Origin: Ustulina deusta
Lineage: Eukaryota; Ascomycota; Sordariomycetes; Xylariales; Xylariaceae
Reading direction: 5' to 3'
NCBI GenBank assembly: GCA_023159155.1
Contig: JAJNNX010000052.1
Coordinates: 124,001 to 188,000 of the forward strand
DNA: 64,000 bases
Shown here: piece by piece, positions 1 through 10,289 of the stretch
How the letters are laid out: each line of letters opens with the position of its first letter
Numbering within the stretch: position 1 is the first letter of the stretch
Program-made: the position numbers and the translations under genes
Notes under the pieces: model-generated
The model's database searches: none
The model's input: only the letters and a program-made list of their open reading frames with translations
What the model was told of the DNA's origin: nothing

Positions 1-1568
1 CTTGAGGGAATGAAATTCTAAAAATAATGAATGAGATAGAGATGAAAGGGTCCATTTCTATAGCGATATTCCCGTTGAGAAGCCGGTGATGTCTATTGAC
101 GTCAATGTCCATTATTATCATACTTGGTTGCCTCGAACCCCAACATCCCCTCAACTTGGATTATCCGCCATAATTTACATCACCAAGTCAATGATAGGTC
201 GATTTGAGCAACTCTATCCAACAGGTACTATCAGCACAATATAGAACTCTACCACTGCCCCTTCAACTTCATCATGCCCATCGGCTCCCAAGGCGCCAGA
301 GTCCCCGCAAGCTACGCAACATGCAGAATTTGACACAAGACCTCTCACATGCTCCACAGAAGCTCAAAGCCAAAGCGCCCGCCGGATTCAACGAGATGGG
401 GCTATCGACGCCGACATCCGTTCCCAGGCGCCGGGGGAAGGTGCGGATCCGACGGCGGCGGAGGGATTACGTGGGCGATATCCCTCTGGCCGAACTTGAG
501 GGGAGATGAAAGGGATGTCTGAGGGAACCCGCTGCTGCTTTTCCTCCCGAGAAGATCTTCCCCCTGCAGGTATCCGATGCGCACCCGTCTGGTAGGTAGG
601 GTCCATGATCGATGATAAACACCCCCGGAAATCAACGCCCCGGCAGCACAAACCCCGACAAACTCCCACATTTCGGCAGTCCTATCCTGCTCAAACTGCC
701 CCGGGATCCGGTGGCAGACACCTTCCAGCTCGGGGCACGGATTAGGAGGGCGCGATGTGATGCGTGACTTCGTGCGCGGGTTGGAGGATAGGTCGTGATG
801 TGAGGCCCATGATGCTGTGATCTCTGTTACAGACGTGGGAGAGGGTGGGGAAGAGGGTGTAATAATGGTAGAGAGGTCGCCTTTGACTGTAGCCAGGTAA
901 GATAGGAAGTCTTTTGATTGGGAGAAGTTGGTTTGTGATGCTGTAACATTGTTGGCTTTCTTCCACTCGTGGGAGGCTCTGATACGTGTTGCCGTCGTGA
1001 ATCATGACGCAATCGATTGAAGCGGTGATTAGTCGATTGCGATTGCATAACATTTTCTCTTCTCTACCTAGTAGCGTCGTAATGCTCCCATCTTTCCATA
1101 TTCAGGGAGCAAATTGTCTTTAGACTGGATTGCTGCAGACGGTAAGAGCGCCAGAGGGATGACGTTGGTGATAACGTAGTTCGCTCTCAGCGTCGTCACC
1201 ATCCCATCTAGACCGAAGCATAGGAAGAAGTATATTAATTATCATGAAATCATACTTAATTTACCTTTTCTTTTTTTTTCGAAACACGTCACTTAACAAC
1301 GCAGCCTCTGAACTGCCAGAGACTAAAAGGAGATGATGCGAAGGTTCAGAGACAATAGGTCGGGTGAGTCTACAGATACAGGGTCTACAGCAGCGACTAC
1401 GGCATCTAGAAAATCTCAGCCAATCAGCATGCATCAGCAAACCCCGAATTGGCAACCCAATCCTGAGTGATTTTCCCATTCACTCCTTACTAAGTACCTA
1501 TCTAGATAGTGTAGGTCAACTCTCGGCATAGACCCCATGAACAGGGTACCGAATAACCTCACAAAACC
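1..1568. other. gene-free stretch upstream of the FBPase-like gene
   Basis: I see no supported gene. A GC-richer patch at about 370-760 is open in several frames on both strands, but the open frames begin with non-ATG codons, do not connect through plausible introns and resemble nothing I know. The rest is AT-richer intergenic DNA that should include the promoter of the gene at 1569. Confidence 0.5.
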
Positions 1569-2582
1569 ATGGGCTCACCAAACAGCGCCCAACTCCTAGC
1601 AGAGAGCCTGCGCCGCGCAACAGGAGACGCAAACCCAGCCCTGATCACCTCGGTGATACCATCTCTCCTCCGCGGGATCGGCCGCACGGCAGCGGCGCTG
1701 CGCACAGCCCACAGCGTCGAGACAGCGGGGACCGAGAACGTCTTCGGCGACGCCCAGCTCAACGTCGACGTGCTGGCCGAGCGGTTCTTCAGGGAGGAGC
1801 TCGCGGCATGTGCGGCCGTGGTAGCCGCCAGCAGCGAAGAAGACCCAGTCGAGGTATCCCTATCATCCTCGCCAAGCAGCAGCGGGACGAATATTAACCC
1901 CGATGATGATGTCTACGCCGTGGCCTTCGACCCGCTAGACGGCAGCTCCATCATCGGCCCCAACTGGGCCGTCGGCAGCATCCTCGGCGTGTGGGAGGGG
2001 CGCTCCGCGCTCGACCAAGACCCCGGCAGACAGGTCGCCGCCGTCCTGGGCGTCTACGGCCCGCGGGCCACGGCCGTCATCGCCGTGCGCGTGCCCGGCC
2101 GCGAGAGCGCCGCCGTGTGCGTCGAGGTCGGCGTCCCGGCCCCCGACGGATCCTGCGACATCGTCCGCGCGGACCTGCGTCTCGATGCAGCAGAGGACTG
2201 CAAAACGCGGTATTTCGCGCCGGCGAATCTGCGCGCCGCGGCCGACGATCCGAGGTACATGGGGCTCGTCGCGCGGTATATCGCCGAGAGGTACACGCTG
2301 CGGTACAGCGGCGGCTTGGTGCCGGATGTCGTCCATGCTCTGGTCAAGGGACATGGCGTTTACGTGTCTCCCGTCACGGCGGGGAGCAAGGCGAAGCTGC
2401 GGCGGGCGTTCGAGCTGTTGCCCGTTGCGCTGGTTGTGGAGTGTGCTGGCGGCAAGGCGATTGATCCTGCTGATGGACGGCGGGTCTTGGAGACGCCTTT
2501 GAGGAATCTCGATGAAAAGGGTGGGTTCGTGTGTGGGACTGCTGGGGAGGTGGAGCGGGTGAAGGCTGCGTTGCTGGGTTAG
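1569..2582 (+). CDS. fructose-1,6-/sedoheptulose-1,7-bisphosphatase family protein
   Basis: An intronless 337-residue protein of the class I FBPase/SBPase family, which removes the C1 phosphate of fructose-1,6- or sedoheptulose-1,7-bisphosphate using divalent metal. The metal-binding DPLDGSS motif lies near residues 125-131. It is preceded by a conserved acidic segment (GTENVFGDAQLNVD, residues about 55-68). The C-terminal substrate half carries GGLVPDVVHAL and ends near residue 337, the usual family length. The ATG at 1569 is the first in frame and sits in a good context (AACCATGG). There is no N-terminal extension that looks like a strong transit peptide, so I infer a cytosolic enzyme. Base composition is clearly GC-richer than the flanks. 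It diverges from the canonical gluconeogenic FBPase and looks more like the SBPase-type paralog of some fungi; substrate specificity cannot be read from sequence. Confidence 0.85.
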   Translation: MGSPNSAQLLAESLRRATGDANPALITSVIPSLLRGIGRTAAALRTAHSVETAGTENVFGDAQLNVDVLAERFFREELAACAAVVAASSEEDPVEVSLSSSPSSSGTNINPDDDVYAVAFDPLDGSSIIGPNWAVGSILGVWEGRSALDQDPGRQVAAVLGVYGPRATAVIAVRVPGRESAAVCVEVGVPAPDGSCDIVRADLRLDAAEDCKTRYFAPANLRAAADDPRYMGLVARYIAERYTLRYSGGLVPDVVHALVKGHGVYVSPVTAGSKAKLRRAFELLPVALVVECAGGKAIDPADGRRVLETPLRNLDEKGGFVCGTAGEVERVKAALLG

Positions 2583-2841
2583 AACGGGAATAGAAATACC
2601 TAGAGAATAGACGTCGGATGGGGGCTTTAGAAGGAGGATAGACTACCTACCTGGTTGTAGAAGTTAAGGGCTGCTGTCCAAGTCGTTTCTCGACGATGGG
2701 GATCTTGTAGCGCGAATAGACGGGCGAGAATTATTTGTAGATACTTAATTTCAGTACGCGATCGACATCATCTTATTTACAATCTCAAACTAGCCCCGGA
2801 TTGAATTGGTGTAAGTATACAAAAAGTCAGAAGATGTTATA

Positions 2842-4125
2842 TCAAGCGGGCACCTCGCCAAATCTATACATAGCCCACCCCATCGAAGTGTCATGATGAG
2901 TCCAAAGCTGCTTTCCCTTATCCTCGCCAGCCGCACCAGCGGTGATATACGCTGGCATCAAGTGATCGAAGTGCTGCGTATACCGAATTAATGACTACTT
3001 CCCTCTCTTCCTAAAATCATGATACAAAGTGAGAATATGAGTGACTTACAGGATGAGCCTGACGAGCATCAGGTCTTTTCGCTACCTCTGCTAACCGAGC
3101 TTGTCTTTCGCTAGGTGATGCCTCCATGGCAGGTTTGAGAGCCTCGTCAAAAGAGACGACGTAAGGTAGGGGCTGCGAGGAGTTGTACATGAAACGCATG
3201 TCGCGTAGATTGTGTACTGACATGCCGGCGCCAATGACAACAATGTTGTCGTCGCGGAGGGCCTGGACAGCTTGGCCAAGGCGGTAGTGCTGGTCTACGT
3301 CTGGACTTCTGTACTGGCTTACTTGCACTATGGGGATGTTGAGGGGATTCTTATCGGGGTCAAAGGCTGAGGGTTGTTAGATAGAATCCGTCTGGTATTC
3401 AAGATGTATAGGTAGGTAGGTTGGTAGATAGGTGATGAGGGAACTCACCGACAGAGAATCCAACGTATACTCCATGATCCAAACCTCTTTTAACGCCCTC
3501 TGCTTTAATTCCTGCGTTTTGTAGCAACCCGATGATCTGGGAAGCTAGTTCCGGACTGCCTATGTTGGGATACTCGACTTTGTAGTATTCCGGCGGGAAT
3601 CCATAGTAGCTGTTTGTTTTCAAGTTGTCACCTTTTAGTATCCGGTTCATTCTGATGAAGAGAAGGCCAGAGATTGTAAGACGAACTCGTAGATCAAATC
3701 ATTCATCAACGCTGTGTTGACCTGTATCTCGTTCGGCCCAGCCTCCCAGTGTGCCGAGAAGACTACAATTGCTTTGGGCTTCACTTTTTGAGTGATCTCT
3801 TGGCCAATCCTCTGCAAGACTGGATAGACTGGATGTTCCGTGTCAAACATTGTGTTTGGCTAGTCATTGGATGTATCGTTAGGAATAGTACGAGACGGGA
3901 TTGGTTCGGATCTTAGGAGGTGCTTACGCCGCCATGGCTCATGAAGTATACGGGAGCCCGCACCGGCATTTTGTTAGACAGGTTATTGAAGGGTCTCGTA
4001 GCGGACGTCGATGCCGAGAGTGGGCGAAGTGAACGTAAAGTGGGACTGCTTGTGAGGAAGTACGCCACGATGGCGACGAGGAGGGAAAAGATGACAAAAG
4101 CCCCCCTTTGGGACCTGAGCTCCAT
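2842..4125 (-). CDS. LigB/DODA-type extradiol aromatic ring-opening dioxygenase
   Basis: Five exons (4125-3928, 3859-3687, 3609-3449, 3366-3050, 2973-2842) join to 326 residues in one frame. The family (4,5-DOPA-extradiol-dioxygenase-like, LigB superfamily) uses non-haem metal held by histidines to open aromatic diols. The expected blocks are visible: YFMSHGG near residue 60, FSAHWE near residue 101, YDYYGFPPEYY, LDHGVYVGFS, VVIGAGMSVHNLRDM, and the C-terminal HFDHLMPAYITAGAAG. Before the catalytic domain there is an unusual leader: residues 1-52 contain a hydrophobic stretch (about 10-25, VIFSLLVAIVAYF) that could be a signal anchor. An internal ATG at codon 53 (MPVRAPVYFMSHGG) would give a conventional soluble enzyme, so both starts are possible. 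The substrate is unknown. It converges on the FBPase-like gene. Confidence 0.88.
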
Positions 4126-5055
4126 ATAAAGACGGTGATAGTATCAAAAGCTTAAAGAAGCTAATCGTTCAATTTGAGAGGGAAGGAATGGACGAATGAA
4201 CGAATGAATGGTCGCACACCTCTTACACGCTTGGAATTTGGCGATAGCTTCAGTTGTTTGAATTAATAATCAGAGGCGTTTTTAATTGGCTCGGCCGAGT
4301 TAAGCGACCTATTACCAAAGAATCTGTCAGCGGTTACATATGTGTATATGTACGTTACCGGAATCTTGAAGATGGTCCCTGAATTCCGAGAGATCTAGAT
4401 AGCTGCCACTAGCCTCGATTACAGGCCTCTAGGTGTTGTCGCGTTTTTAAAAGTCAGGGGTCCATCGGAATAAAGCACTGGGTGTCGGAAGAGTGTCGGA
4501 ATAAAGCACATTGCTCACAGTACCAAGGTAGATAACCAAGACCTACTTTTTTTCTTTTTGTTTCCCCCTCCGTCCCTCTCTTTCCTGTTCTTCTTTTTAA
4601 CAATTTTTTTTTTCCTCATAGAGAAATAAAAGCTACGATATAAAGTTGTGAAAATGAGCTTTTTGCGAAAGCGACATGATAGCTGCCTCTTGCCCCCAGA
4701 GAGGACATGGAGGGGTCCAAGAAAGACCTGGTGTGGGTCACGTTCCTATCACCTAGAGGTTATGTACTTACTACCTAAATCCTACATAGTTACAGGCAGA
4801 GATACCTGAAGCTTACATCTTGCCTCCTACACAATACCTACTGTCCAAGGTACCAATGAAACATATCTGTTGACTTCTAAGTCATCGCAAAAGTCATCCT
4901 GAGTCCGCTTGCAAAAGTGAATGATTCCAAGGCTTTGCTCACTCCAAGAAGCCTCACTTTCCCTCCAATTCTTCTATCTTCCTATCCTTGTCGTTATACT
5001 CGGTGTCTGGAACCCCACCTGTTTGGCCGATCCGATCTTTTCTGATTCCATCAAG
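4126..5055. promoter_or_regulatory. divergent intergenic region, dioxygenase / thioesterase
   Basis: Gene-free DNA between two divergently transcribed genes. It contains a pyrimidine tract at about 4548-4617 typical of fungal promoters and TACCT/AGGTA-type words near 4740-4860. An ATG at 4921 is in frame with the thioesterase and is discussed there. Confidence 0.5.
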
Positions 5056-6031
5056 ATGGCGATGCCACGAGCGAAGCCGCTATTTTTCGCGGCGTCTGCG
5101 AAGCATACGGCTACTGTCATCTTCCTGCACGGCCTCGGTGACACCGGTTTTGGTTGGGCATCGGCTGTCGAGAGCTGGGTTCGTCGCGGTAAACTGAACG
5201 AGGTCAAGTGGGTTTTACCTCATGCTCCACGGATGCCCATCACCGCTGTATGCAATCGACTCCTCCGACAAAGACCTGTATAGGGTCAGTATGATGACTG
5301 GGACTAACGACTCGTATAGGCCGATGGGATGTCCATGCCCGGATGGTTCGATCTCGTAAGTCAAGACCTCGTCTATCTGCGTGATGCGATGCGCAATGCC
5401 AAGTCAGATCGTTGCGGTAGTGAGGCGGATGTAATCGGCAGTCGCTAACTTATTGATTAGGCTGCTTTGAACGGCGGGATCGAAGATATCAGAGGCCGTC
5501 AAGATGAGCCTGGCTTACTACGGACACGAGACTATGTCAACAGCCTCATCCAAGCAGAGATTGATGCGGGCATACCGACCAACAGAATCGTACTGGGTGG
5601 TTTCTCGCAGGGCGGTGCCATGGCGTTGCTGACGGGGCTAACGGCCAAGGTCAAGCTTGGGGGCGTCGTAGGCCTCTCTTGCTGGCTTCCCCTTGACTCT
5701 AAATTCCCTAGCCTCGTGCAGGAGAGCGACCTCAATCATGAGACACCCGTATATATGGCTCATGGTACTGCCGACCACGTCGTCCCTACGCCGCTGGGCC
5801 AAATGTCGTTTGAAGCACTGAAGAACCAAAACTTTCCTGTCACAATGAAGATGTACCCGTAAGTTGCTCCTTTTTATCTATCTCTGCCTAATCGTAATGC
5901 ACGGTAATTATTCTAACTTATTGATACAAAGTGGCATGGCTCACTCAGCTTGTCAAGAGGAGCTCGATGAAGTTGAGGCATTCCTTCACTCACGTCTGCC
6001 GCCTCAGGAAGAGAAAAAACCGGAGCTATAA
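5056..6031 (+). CDS. APT1: acyl-protein thioesterase 1 (phospholipase/carboxylesterase family)
   Basis: Four exons (5056-5247, 5320-5355, 5461-5858, 5932-6031) encode 241 residues, the usual length of the family. The enzyme is an alpha/beta hydrolase that removes thioester-linked palmitate from cytosolic proteins such as Ras and G-alpha. Visible hallmarks are FLHGLGDTGFGW (oxyanion region), the nucleophile elbow GGFSQGGAMA with the catalytic serine, the acid in HGTADHVVP, and the catalytic histidine in GMAHSAC. I chose the ATG at 5056 because it precedes the conserved domain by a family-like distance. An in-frame ATG at 4921 would add 45 residues including a hydrophobic, signal-like stretch (FFYLPILVVILGVW) and would send the enzyme to the secretory pathway. 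I consider that less likely but testable. The tiny 36-nt exon 2 encodes ADGMSMPGWFDL. Confidence 0.92.
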
Positions 6032-6800
6032 AGCGCGAGTTGAGCGGTCCTTCTGTAATCAATTGTCAAGAAGCAACCAAGACAGTTAGTTCTTTTTTCT
6101 AGACATTGGGAGAGATGTGCGATGAGTACTTAGAGAGCCCGTATGGGCTAATTGGGCAGACCAAGACAGAATTGAAAGATTTTTCCTGCAGACTGTGGCA
6201 ATTTTATATAATTTATATTGTGACCCATTACTATTAAACCTAAGAACATCTACAACTTACCTCAAGGCTCTTTACAAGTGGTTTGATTGTCACATGTAAG
6301 TACCTATAGTGTGTTAGCCAAGCTTATGTAGATCGTGATAGCGGACTGTCTAAGGCGGACCCCCAATGTGTCCCCTGACCTTGGACCCCCGTAGCACTGA
6401 TATCTCACCGAGCAGGCAATTGGACGGAACGCTAAATGCCTGCCTACCAATAGTGCGGGACATCAACCAGCCTTGAGCGCTATCATACCTCACCCTTCCT
6501 CTTGTTTGTATGACTATCATCAGCATGCCAACACCTCTCCTTTATGCTGCCTACCTTGCTTCTTCGCCTCTTTCTTCACCAAAGCCATGTCGCCCTGAAT
6601 ACCAGCTATAATACGACGTTACCGTCAATTATCAATCGTAGTTGGTTGCTTATCTCTCGGCCCCTGTTGCTCCCCCTATGAGGAAGTAGTGTCAACAAAC
6701 CCAACCAGTTATATCATCTCACGCCTGCTTGGGATTACGTCTTCCTGCAGACCGCCCGCATCGCCAACGACACTCCTCAGGCAGTAGAGCACAACATCGC
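6032..6800. other. intergenic region before the Ivy1-like gene
   Basis: It holds the 3' flank of the thioesterase gene and the promoter of the downstream gene. The reading frame of the downstream gene stays open back to a TTG at 6729, but no in-frame ATG exists there. I see no other gene. Confidence 0.5.
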
Positions 6801-8327
6801 ATGATGGCGACAAGGGCGTCCGAGAGGGTACACACCCCCTCACCATCCCGACTCCCCTTGCCCGGGTCACCCACCTATTCCTATGCCTCGACCGCAAACC
6901 AGCTCTCCTCTTTCAACCTCCCAATGCCGCCCCCGCCGAGACCTTCGCATACCGTGCTGTCCAAGGCCGATCTTGAGCAATCGCATCTTGCCTATTCGGA
7001 CCTGCTTGCTACAGCCAAGTCTTATCGCATCGCTCTCGCCTCGTTATCCACTGCCGCTTCAACTTTCGGCTGTGCCCTCGAAGCCTGTGCACGTCTAAAG
7101 GAGTCTCGTGCCGATTCACTCCTTGACATGCCCACTGGCAGCTCGGCCATCCCAGTACTCTCCAACAACCACCCCGCGAAAGCCACGTCTTGCACAGCTG
7201 ATCATCTGCTAAGTGCCAGTGGTGTCCATCATCTGATCGCAAACCACCAACAAATCCTCAGCGAGACCGTCTACCGATCCTTCGAGGTGCCGCTGCTCCA
7301 CGACATCGACAAATGGCGACGGGATATCGAAGACGCGGACGAGGCGTACCAAAAGGAGGTAGCCCTGCGTAGCCGGGAAATCCGCCGTCTGGAAAAGGAT
7401 GGGCTCAAGGTACACAAGCAGCGACGGCGCGACCTCTCCAAATTCCGGGAGCATCTGGTGCAGCTCACGGGCAAGCTGGACGGACTCTCCGCTTTGCATG
7501 GGGATCACGCACAGGGGCTACTGCGGGAAAGCCAGGAGGCGAGTGCAAAGATCCTCGAGGCGAGCTGCTCACTCGTGCGTGCCGAAGTCGACATCTTCGA
7601 GGGCTTGGCGCGGAAGGGGTGGAGTGGCGGCGGACTTGACGACTTACTGGAGAGAGGGCGAGATCTCTTCGCGATTGACGATGACATGATCGCCTTATCA
7701 GGAGGTTCGGGTTCAGTGGTGGGGGGCGCAGCGAACGAAGGGGCAAAGCTGTTTAGTATACTGCCACCCAAGAGCATTCTGGCAGACACGGCCTCGGATT
7801 CGGGGGCGAGAGGCCGGCCACACGGACACCCGCGCTCAGACAGTCTACTGGTGGAGACGGAGAGGTACCAGAGTCTGGCGGGGGCAGTCACGGATGGAGG
7901 AGACGCGGAAAGCATCTTCTCTGATTTCAACCAAGGCCGGGGTATGCGGCCATTTAGCCCGCAACCCATACGCAGACAGACTACCGATGTGATTATGGAT
8001 CCGGAGTCGCTGCTCCAAGGCGACGAAGAATTCGGACATCACGATCATGTCGAGATGGACAGAGATAACACAGAGCAAGGAGAAGTTTATGGCAACGGTC
8101 ATGGCGATGGAGATTCAAATGTCGAAGAAGACGACAATGAAAGCAGAAACGAAACCCTCAGACCGGGTGAACTCGGTTCACCACAAGATATACGACTGAG
8201 CGAAGACGAAGACCAAGCGGACATACCATCCGCCGGCGAAGCGACTGCCGGGGAGGAAACCGTCGAATCGCCATGGCAAGACGATGAGCTACAGAACGCA
8301 AACGCGACATCCACGGACGACACCTAG
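6801..8327 (+). CDS. Ivy1-like I-BAR phospholipid-binding protein
   Basis: An intronless gene of 508 residues from the ATG at 6801 (a second ATG follows at once at 6804). The N-terminal 35 residues are Ser/Pro-rich. Residues of roughly 60-290 form a helical region with heptad-like spacing (SKADLEQSHLAYSDLLATAK, then KWRRDIEDADEAYQKE and HKQRRRDLSKFREHLVQL) that resembles the inverse-BAR fold of yeast Ivy1, a vacuolar protein binding phospholipids, Vps33 and Ypt7. The C-terminal 200 residues are acidic and low-complexity (Asp/Glu/Gly/Asn-rich), probably disordered. I assign the family from overall pattern, not from a short diagnostic motif. A vacuole or endosome role is inference. A possible poly(A) signal AATAAA lies at 8628-8633. 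Confidence 0.62.
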   Translation: MMATRASERVHTPSPSRLPLPGSPTYSYASTANQLSSFNLPMPPPPRPSHTVLSKADLEQSHLAYSDLLATAKSYRIALASLSTAASTFGCALEACARLKESRADSLLDMPTGSSAIPVLSNNHPAKATSCTADHLLSASGVHHLIANHQQILSETVYRSFEVPLLHDIDKWRRDIEDADEAYQKEVALRSREIRRLEKDGLKVHKQRRRDLSKFREHLVQLTGKLDGLSALHGDHAQGLLRESQEASAKILEASCSLVRAEVDIFEGLARKGWSGGGLDDLLERGRDLFAIDDDMIALSGGSGSVVGGAANEGAKLFSILPPKSILADTASDSGARGRPHGHPRSDSLLVETERYQSLAGAVTDGGDAESIFSDFNQGRGMRPFSPQPIRRQTTDVIMDPESLLQGDEEFGHHDHVEMDRDNTEQGEVYGNGHGDGDSNVEEDDNESRNETLRPGELGSPQDIRLSEDEDQADIPSAGEATAGEETVESPWQDDELQNANATSTDDT

Positions 8328-9101
8328 GGGAAGCTGCGTGGATGGAGTTTTGCTGCCGAACGCCTCTCTTCTCCGGATCCAGCTCTGGACCTAAACCTAA
8401 CCCCGGAGCTAGGTCCAGGGCTGGAACTCGACGAAGGGATTACAAAGAGGCGTAGTTGGGACGAACGCGCTAGAAGCGGGAGTGGAAGGGAGGAGTTCTT
8501 GCATCCGGGTGTTACGCGTGGCGTTGGTTCCTGGGGACATTGAATTGAATCCATTGCGTTAATATGTCGAATTCATCAGCTTAGGCCCAGGCTGGCTTGT
8601 GCTGTAGGTACTGAGTTGTCCTTGTACAATAAATAGTTGGGGGGGGGCGCCGAGTATATATTTATCTACATATGATGTATACCTACTTTATTGTTTTGGG
8701 CAGACCGAAATATCATATGCGTGTCATGTCGAGTTTATTGTCGAGTAGTAAATCGACGGCAACAATAAGCAAAATGGTAGAATAAGAGAAAGGATGGATA
8801 AAGGCAAAATTCGATTTATTCTCGTACATCACCCTACAACGACTCAACGAACCACCCCTGATACGAGGACTTCGTTTGATGAATATACTTCAACGTGATT
8901 CAATCTTTTGACAGCGCTATGTCGTCTTCCCCGACGTGACACGCTGATGTACCAATGCAATCATGAACCCCATACCCACGTTTGAGATTTCCAAGGGCTT
9001 TAAGACGTGACTAGGGTATATTTTCGTCAGCTCCAACTTGGTTCGCTCTTCTCTTCTTTTTTCCTCTCCCTGGATGACTCCGGAACTGATTACGAGTGGC
9101 T
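8328..9101. other. convergent 3' intergenic region
   Basis: Between the ends of the Ivy1-like and nucleoporin genes. It contains AATAAA at 8628-8633, a G-run at 8639-8647 and AT-rich DNA. No gene is evident. Confidence 0.5.
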
Positions 9102-10289
9102 TTAGTCTTCCTTGTCGCCGCTAACGAGCTCATGACCAAAGAGCCGGAACCAGTAATCGAGCCAGTACATGATTTTCCAGTAGAGACTGGCCTTGTTCAT
9201 ATCGAATTCGCCCATCTCGTTGCGAGGCACCTCGTTCCCGATCATGGCGCCGCTGAACCAGCCTAATAACGGTATCAAGGCGAGCAGACTCTCCGACCAT
9301 GTGGGACTTTTCCTCAGAGCCTCTTCGGCAGGTAACAGCTTTATCCTCCTCGCTGTGGGAATACGTCTGCTCTTGGATTGGGGGACGGGTTCGGGTTCGG
9401 GTTCGGTCTCATTCCTTTCCGAGCCTGTCACTGTCGCCGTCGAAATGGTCGTCGAAGATGCTGATACAGTTGCGGAATCTAGAGTTTGTGTTGAGGCCTG
9501 TGATTCAAATGTCGATGCACGACTGGTGCGATCGAATCTCGGCACGGATCGATTCGTGCCGTTACGGGATTGGGACGACCGTCTAGAGCGATCACGAAAG
9601 GGGTTTGGCCGAAGGTTATCGTCAAACATACCAGCGTCGCCTCCGACATCGAGAACAGCTGCGTTCTCCATGGGAGGCTGGCTTCGGTATGGCTCTACAT
9701 AAATGAGATGGCCTAAGATTTTCTGGGGAGAGGCGTACAAGGCGGCACTAGCTGCTTCTTGCGACTCGAACGTGACCTTAACCCAGTGCTCTCCACCAGC
9801 GATCTTGTTGACCTTCTCTCTCTCAGCTTTCGTCAAAGGCTGCCTCCGTGTCAATGCGGGATCGCGTAGGTCCGACTTGTATCGTCGCGCCTCGACGGGG
9901 GGCTCTCGAGAGTAATCTTCGCATATTCTGCCGGCAAGCTGCTCGTAGTGATTGATAGCCGCATACTGTTGAGCAGGGGATGCATAGCCTCGGATAATGA
10001 CCTCGACGGGCTCTCTGTGGGAGGTTGAGACTTGGTTGGCTGATTTGGGTTCGTCTTGTCTAGATTTCCGCTGCGAAGGCTCCGTAGTGTTTGCTGCCTG
10101 CTGTCTAAGTAGGTAATTGGAAAAGACCCGATCGGCACTTTGCATTGTGGCATCCTCGCGTTTAGGAGGCGCGCTGCCTGTCCTAGACCTCGATCGCCTT
10201 GTCGACTTCCCAAAGGAGCCTGACTCGTTGATTTCGCGGGCACGGGTGCGCGGCACATTACGCTGACGGTCATTACTGTCAGATGCCAT
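9102..10289 (-). CDS. Nup35/Nup53/Nup40-type nucleoporin with RRM fold
   Basis: An intronless gene of 395 residues. The N-terminal third is basic and Ser/Arg-rich (KSTRRSRSRTG). Residues of about 92-205 look like the Nup53-type RRM: EVIIRGYASPAQQYAAINHY, then a conserved basic linker, then GEHWVKVTFESQEAASAALY and GHLIYVEPYR. A low-complexity Ser/Thr-rich linker follows. The C-terminus is conserved and partly hydrophobic (SESLLALIPLLGWFSGAMIG, then YWKIMYWLDYWFRLFGHEL), fitting the membrane-binding amphipathic end of this nucleoporin family, which anchors Nup complexes to the pore membrane. The ATG at 10289 is the first in frame. It is divergent from the FMP46-type gene. The alternative is another RRM protein, but the length and C-terminal helix favour the nucleoporin. 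Confidence 0.7.
   Translation of the reverse strand: MASDSNDRQRNVPRTRAREINESGSFGKSTRRSRSRTGSAPPKREDATMQSADRVFSNYLLRQQAANTTEPSQRKSRQDEPKSANQVSTSHREPVEVIIRGYASPAQQYAAINHYEQLAGRICEDYSREPPVEARRYKSDLRDPALTRRQPLTKAEREKVNKIAGGEHWVKVTFESQEAASAALYASPQKILGHLIYVEPYRSQPPMENAAVLDVGGDAGMFDDNLRPNPFRDRSRRSSQSRNGTNRSVPRFDRTSRASTFESQASTQTLDSATVSASSTTISTATVTGSERNETEPEPEPVPQSKSRRIPTARRIKLLPAEEALRKSPTWSESLLALIPLLGWFSGAMIGNEVPRNEMGEFDMNKASLYWKIMYWLDYWFRLFGHELVSGDKED

Noticed and set aside
204..509. 101-codon open frame on the + strand
   Set aside because: It begins at TTG, is Arg/Pro-rich from GC-skewed DNA, overlaps open frames on the other strand and has no family resemblance.
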